18,536 nt of DNA from Baffinella frigidus (Eukaryota; Cryptophyceae; Cryptomonadales; Baffinellaceae): NCBI GenBank assembly GCA_026770585.1, contig MU646769.1, positions 6,389-24,924 of the forward strand. The letters run 5' to 3'. Shown in pieces: positions 18,418 to 18,536 of the stretch. Numbering within the stretch: position 1 is the first letter of the stretch; each line of letters begins with the position of its first letter. The translations under genes and the position numbers were made by a program. The notes beneath the pieces are model-generated. The model saw only the letters and a program-made list of their open reading frames with translations. It did not search any database and was not told where the DNA came from.

Positions 18418-18536
18418 CCCTGCGTGGTGACACGCCACCTGATGCACTCGAGGCACTTGTCGGCCTTGGTCATGCGGAAGAGGGAGACCACCGCCGTGAC
18501 CACTGGCGCGACCAGATCTTGCCTGTGCGAAGGGGG
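18418..18536 (-). CDS. Partial exon of an unrecognised protein, running off the window
   Basis: The minus strand reads DLVAPVVTAVVSLFRMTKAD then KCLECIRWRVTTQGW, open to the window edge. CCTTCGCACAG just inside the edge may be a splice acceptor, and ATCAG|GTGGCG a donor, which would make an exon of ~85 bases ending after Leu-Glu-Cys-Ile. If not spliced there, the frame ends at a TAG downstream of VFQSHFF. The amphipathic, well-mixed composition and C-rich third positions make this the most gene-like stretch in the window. I do not recognise the family; whether the gene is alive depends on sequence to the right. Confidence 0.45.

Overview
The window looks like the left end of a nuclear chromosome from a eukaryote, probably a protist or alga. 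The first ~707 bases are a degenerate C-strand array of telomere-type heptamers (CCCTCAA, CCCTACA, CCCTAAA, CCCTGAA), in the orientation expected at a left chromosome end. No intact protein gene, tRNA or rRNA is visible in the remaining 17.8 kb. The longest open frames are 60-170 codons, most lie inside inverted repeats, and none has a complete recognisable domain. The species cannot be named from the sequence; TTTAGGG-related heptamers are common in algae and plants.

The region is a graveyard of short non-autonomous DNA elements inserted into decayed gene fragments and into each other. I grouped them by hand. Families with TA target duplications: A (~100 bp, 5 copies, ends TCCCTTAAGTGGCC), B (~120 bp, 5 full and 2 half copies, ends CAGGGGTACCTCGCTCAT), C (exactly 188 bp, 4 copies, ends CAGTCCACCTACCC), E (3 copies, ends GGGTAACGGCC), I (~170 bp, 2 near full-length hairpins), plus single elements at 12026 and 16016. 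Family D (139-152 bp) has 4-5 bp target duplications and a conserved palindromic core, but several different outer arms. Other families: F (ends CCACACAGCGG), G (145 bp, ends TTCATCTCGGAAGATAACTG), H (~80 bp, no terminal inverted repeat), K and L (AAGTCAACT-type ends), and one 788 bp element with a GC-rich core at 3863-4650. No transposase is present, so all would depend on enzymes encoded elsewhere.

Layout: 1-707 telomere-like array; 709-1640 a possible membrane-reductase gene end, its duplicated 3' segment and a helicase-like fragment, split by a family A element; 1750-5535 dense B, E, D, C and large-element insertions; 5562-7050 a degenerate tandem array and ankyrin-like remnants on the minus strand; 7060-9760 families I, C, E, F and G among minus-strand coding debris, including an inverted copy of 4861-5330; 9776-12850 repeated GC-rich modules and microsatellites with C, E, H and D inserts; 12790-13145 the best helicase-like fragment; 13155-15500 F, L, K and D inserts in three copies of one unrecognised coding fragment; 15569-18536 family C, tandem duplications, a minisatellite, G and H copies, and a good-looking minus-strand exon running off the right edge.

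The most informative feature is the number of paired filled and empty insertion sites inside this one window. These fix element ends and target duplications by direct comparison. All identifications were made by eye, and family names for protein remnants are tentative.
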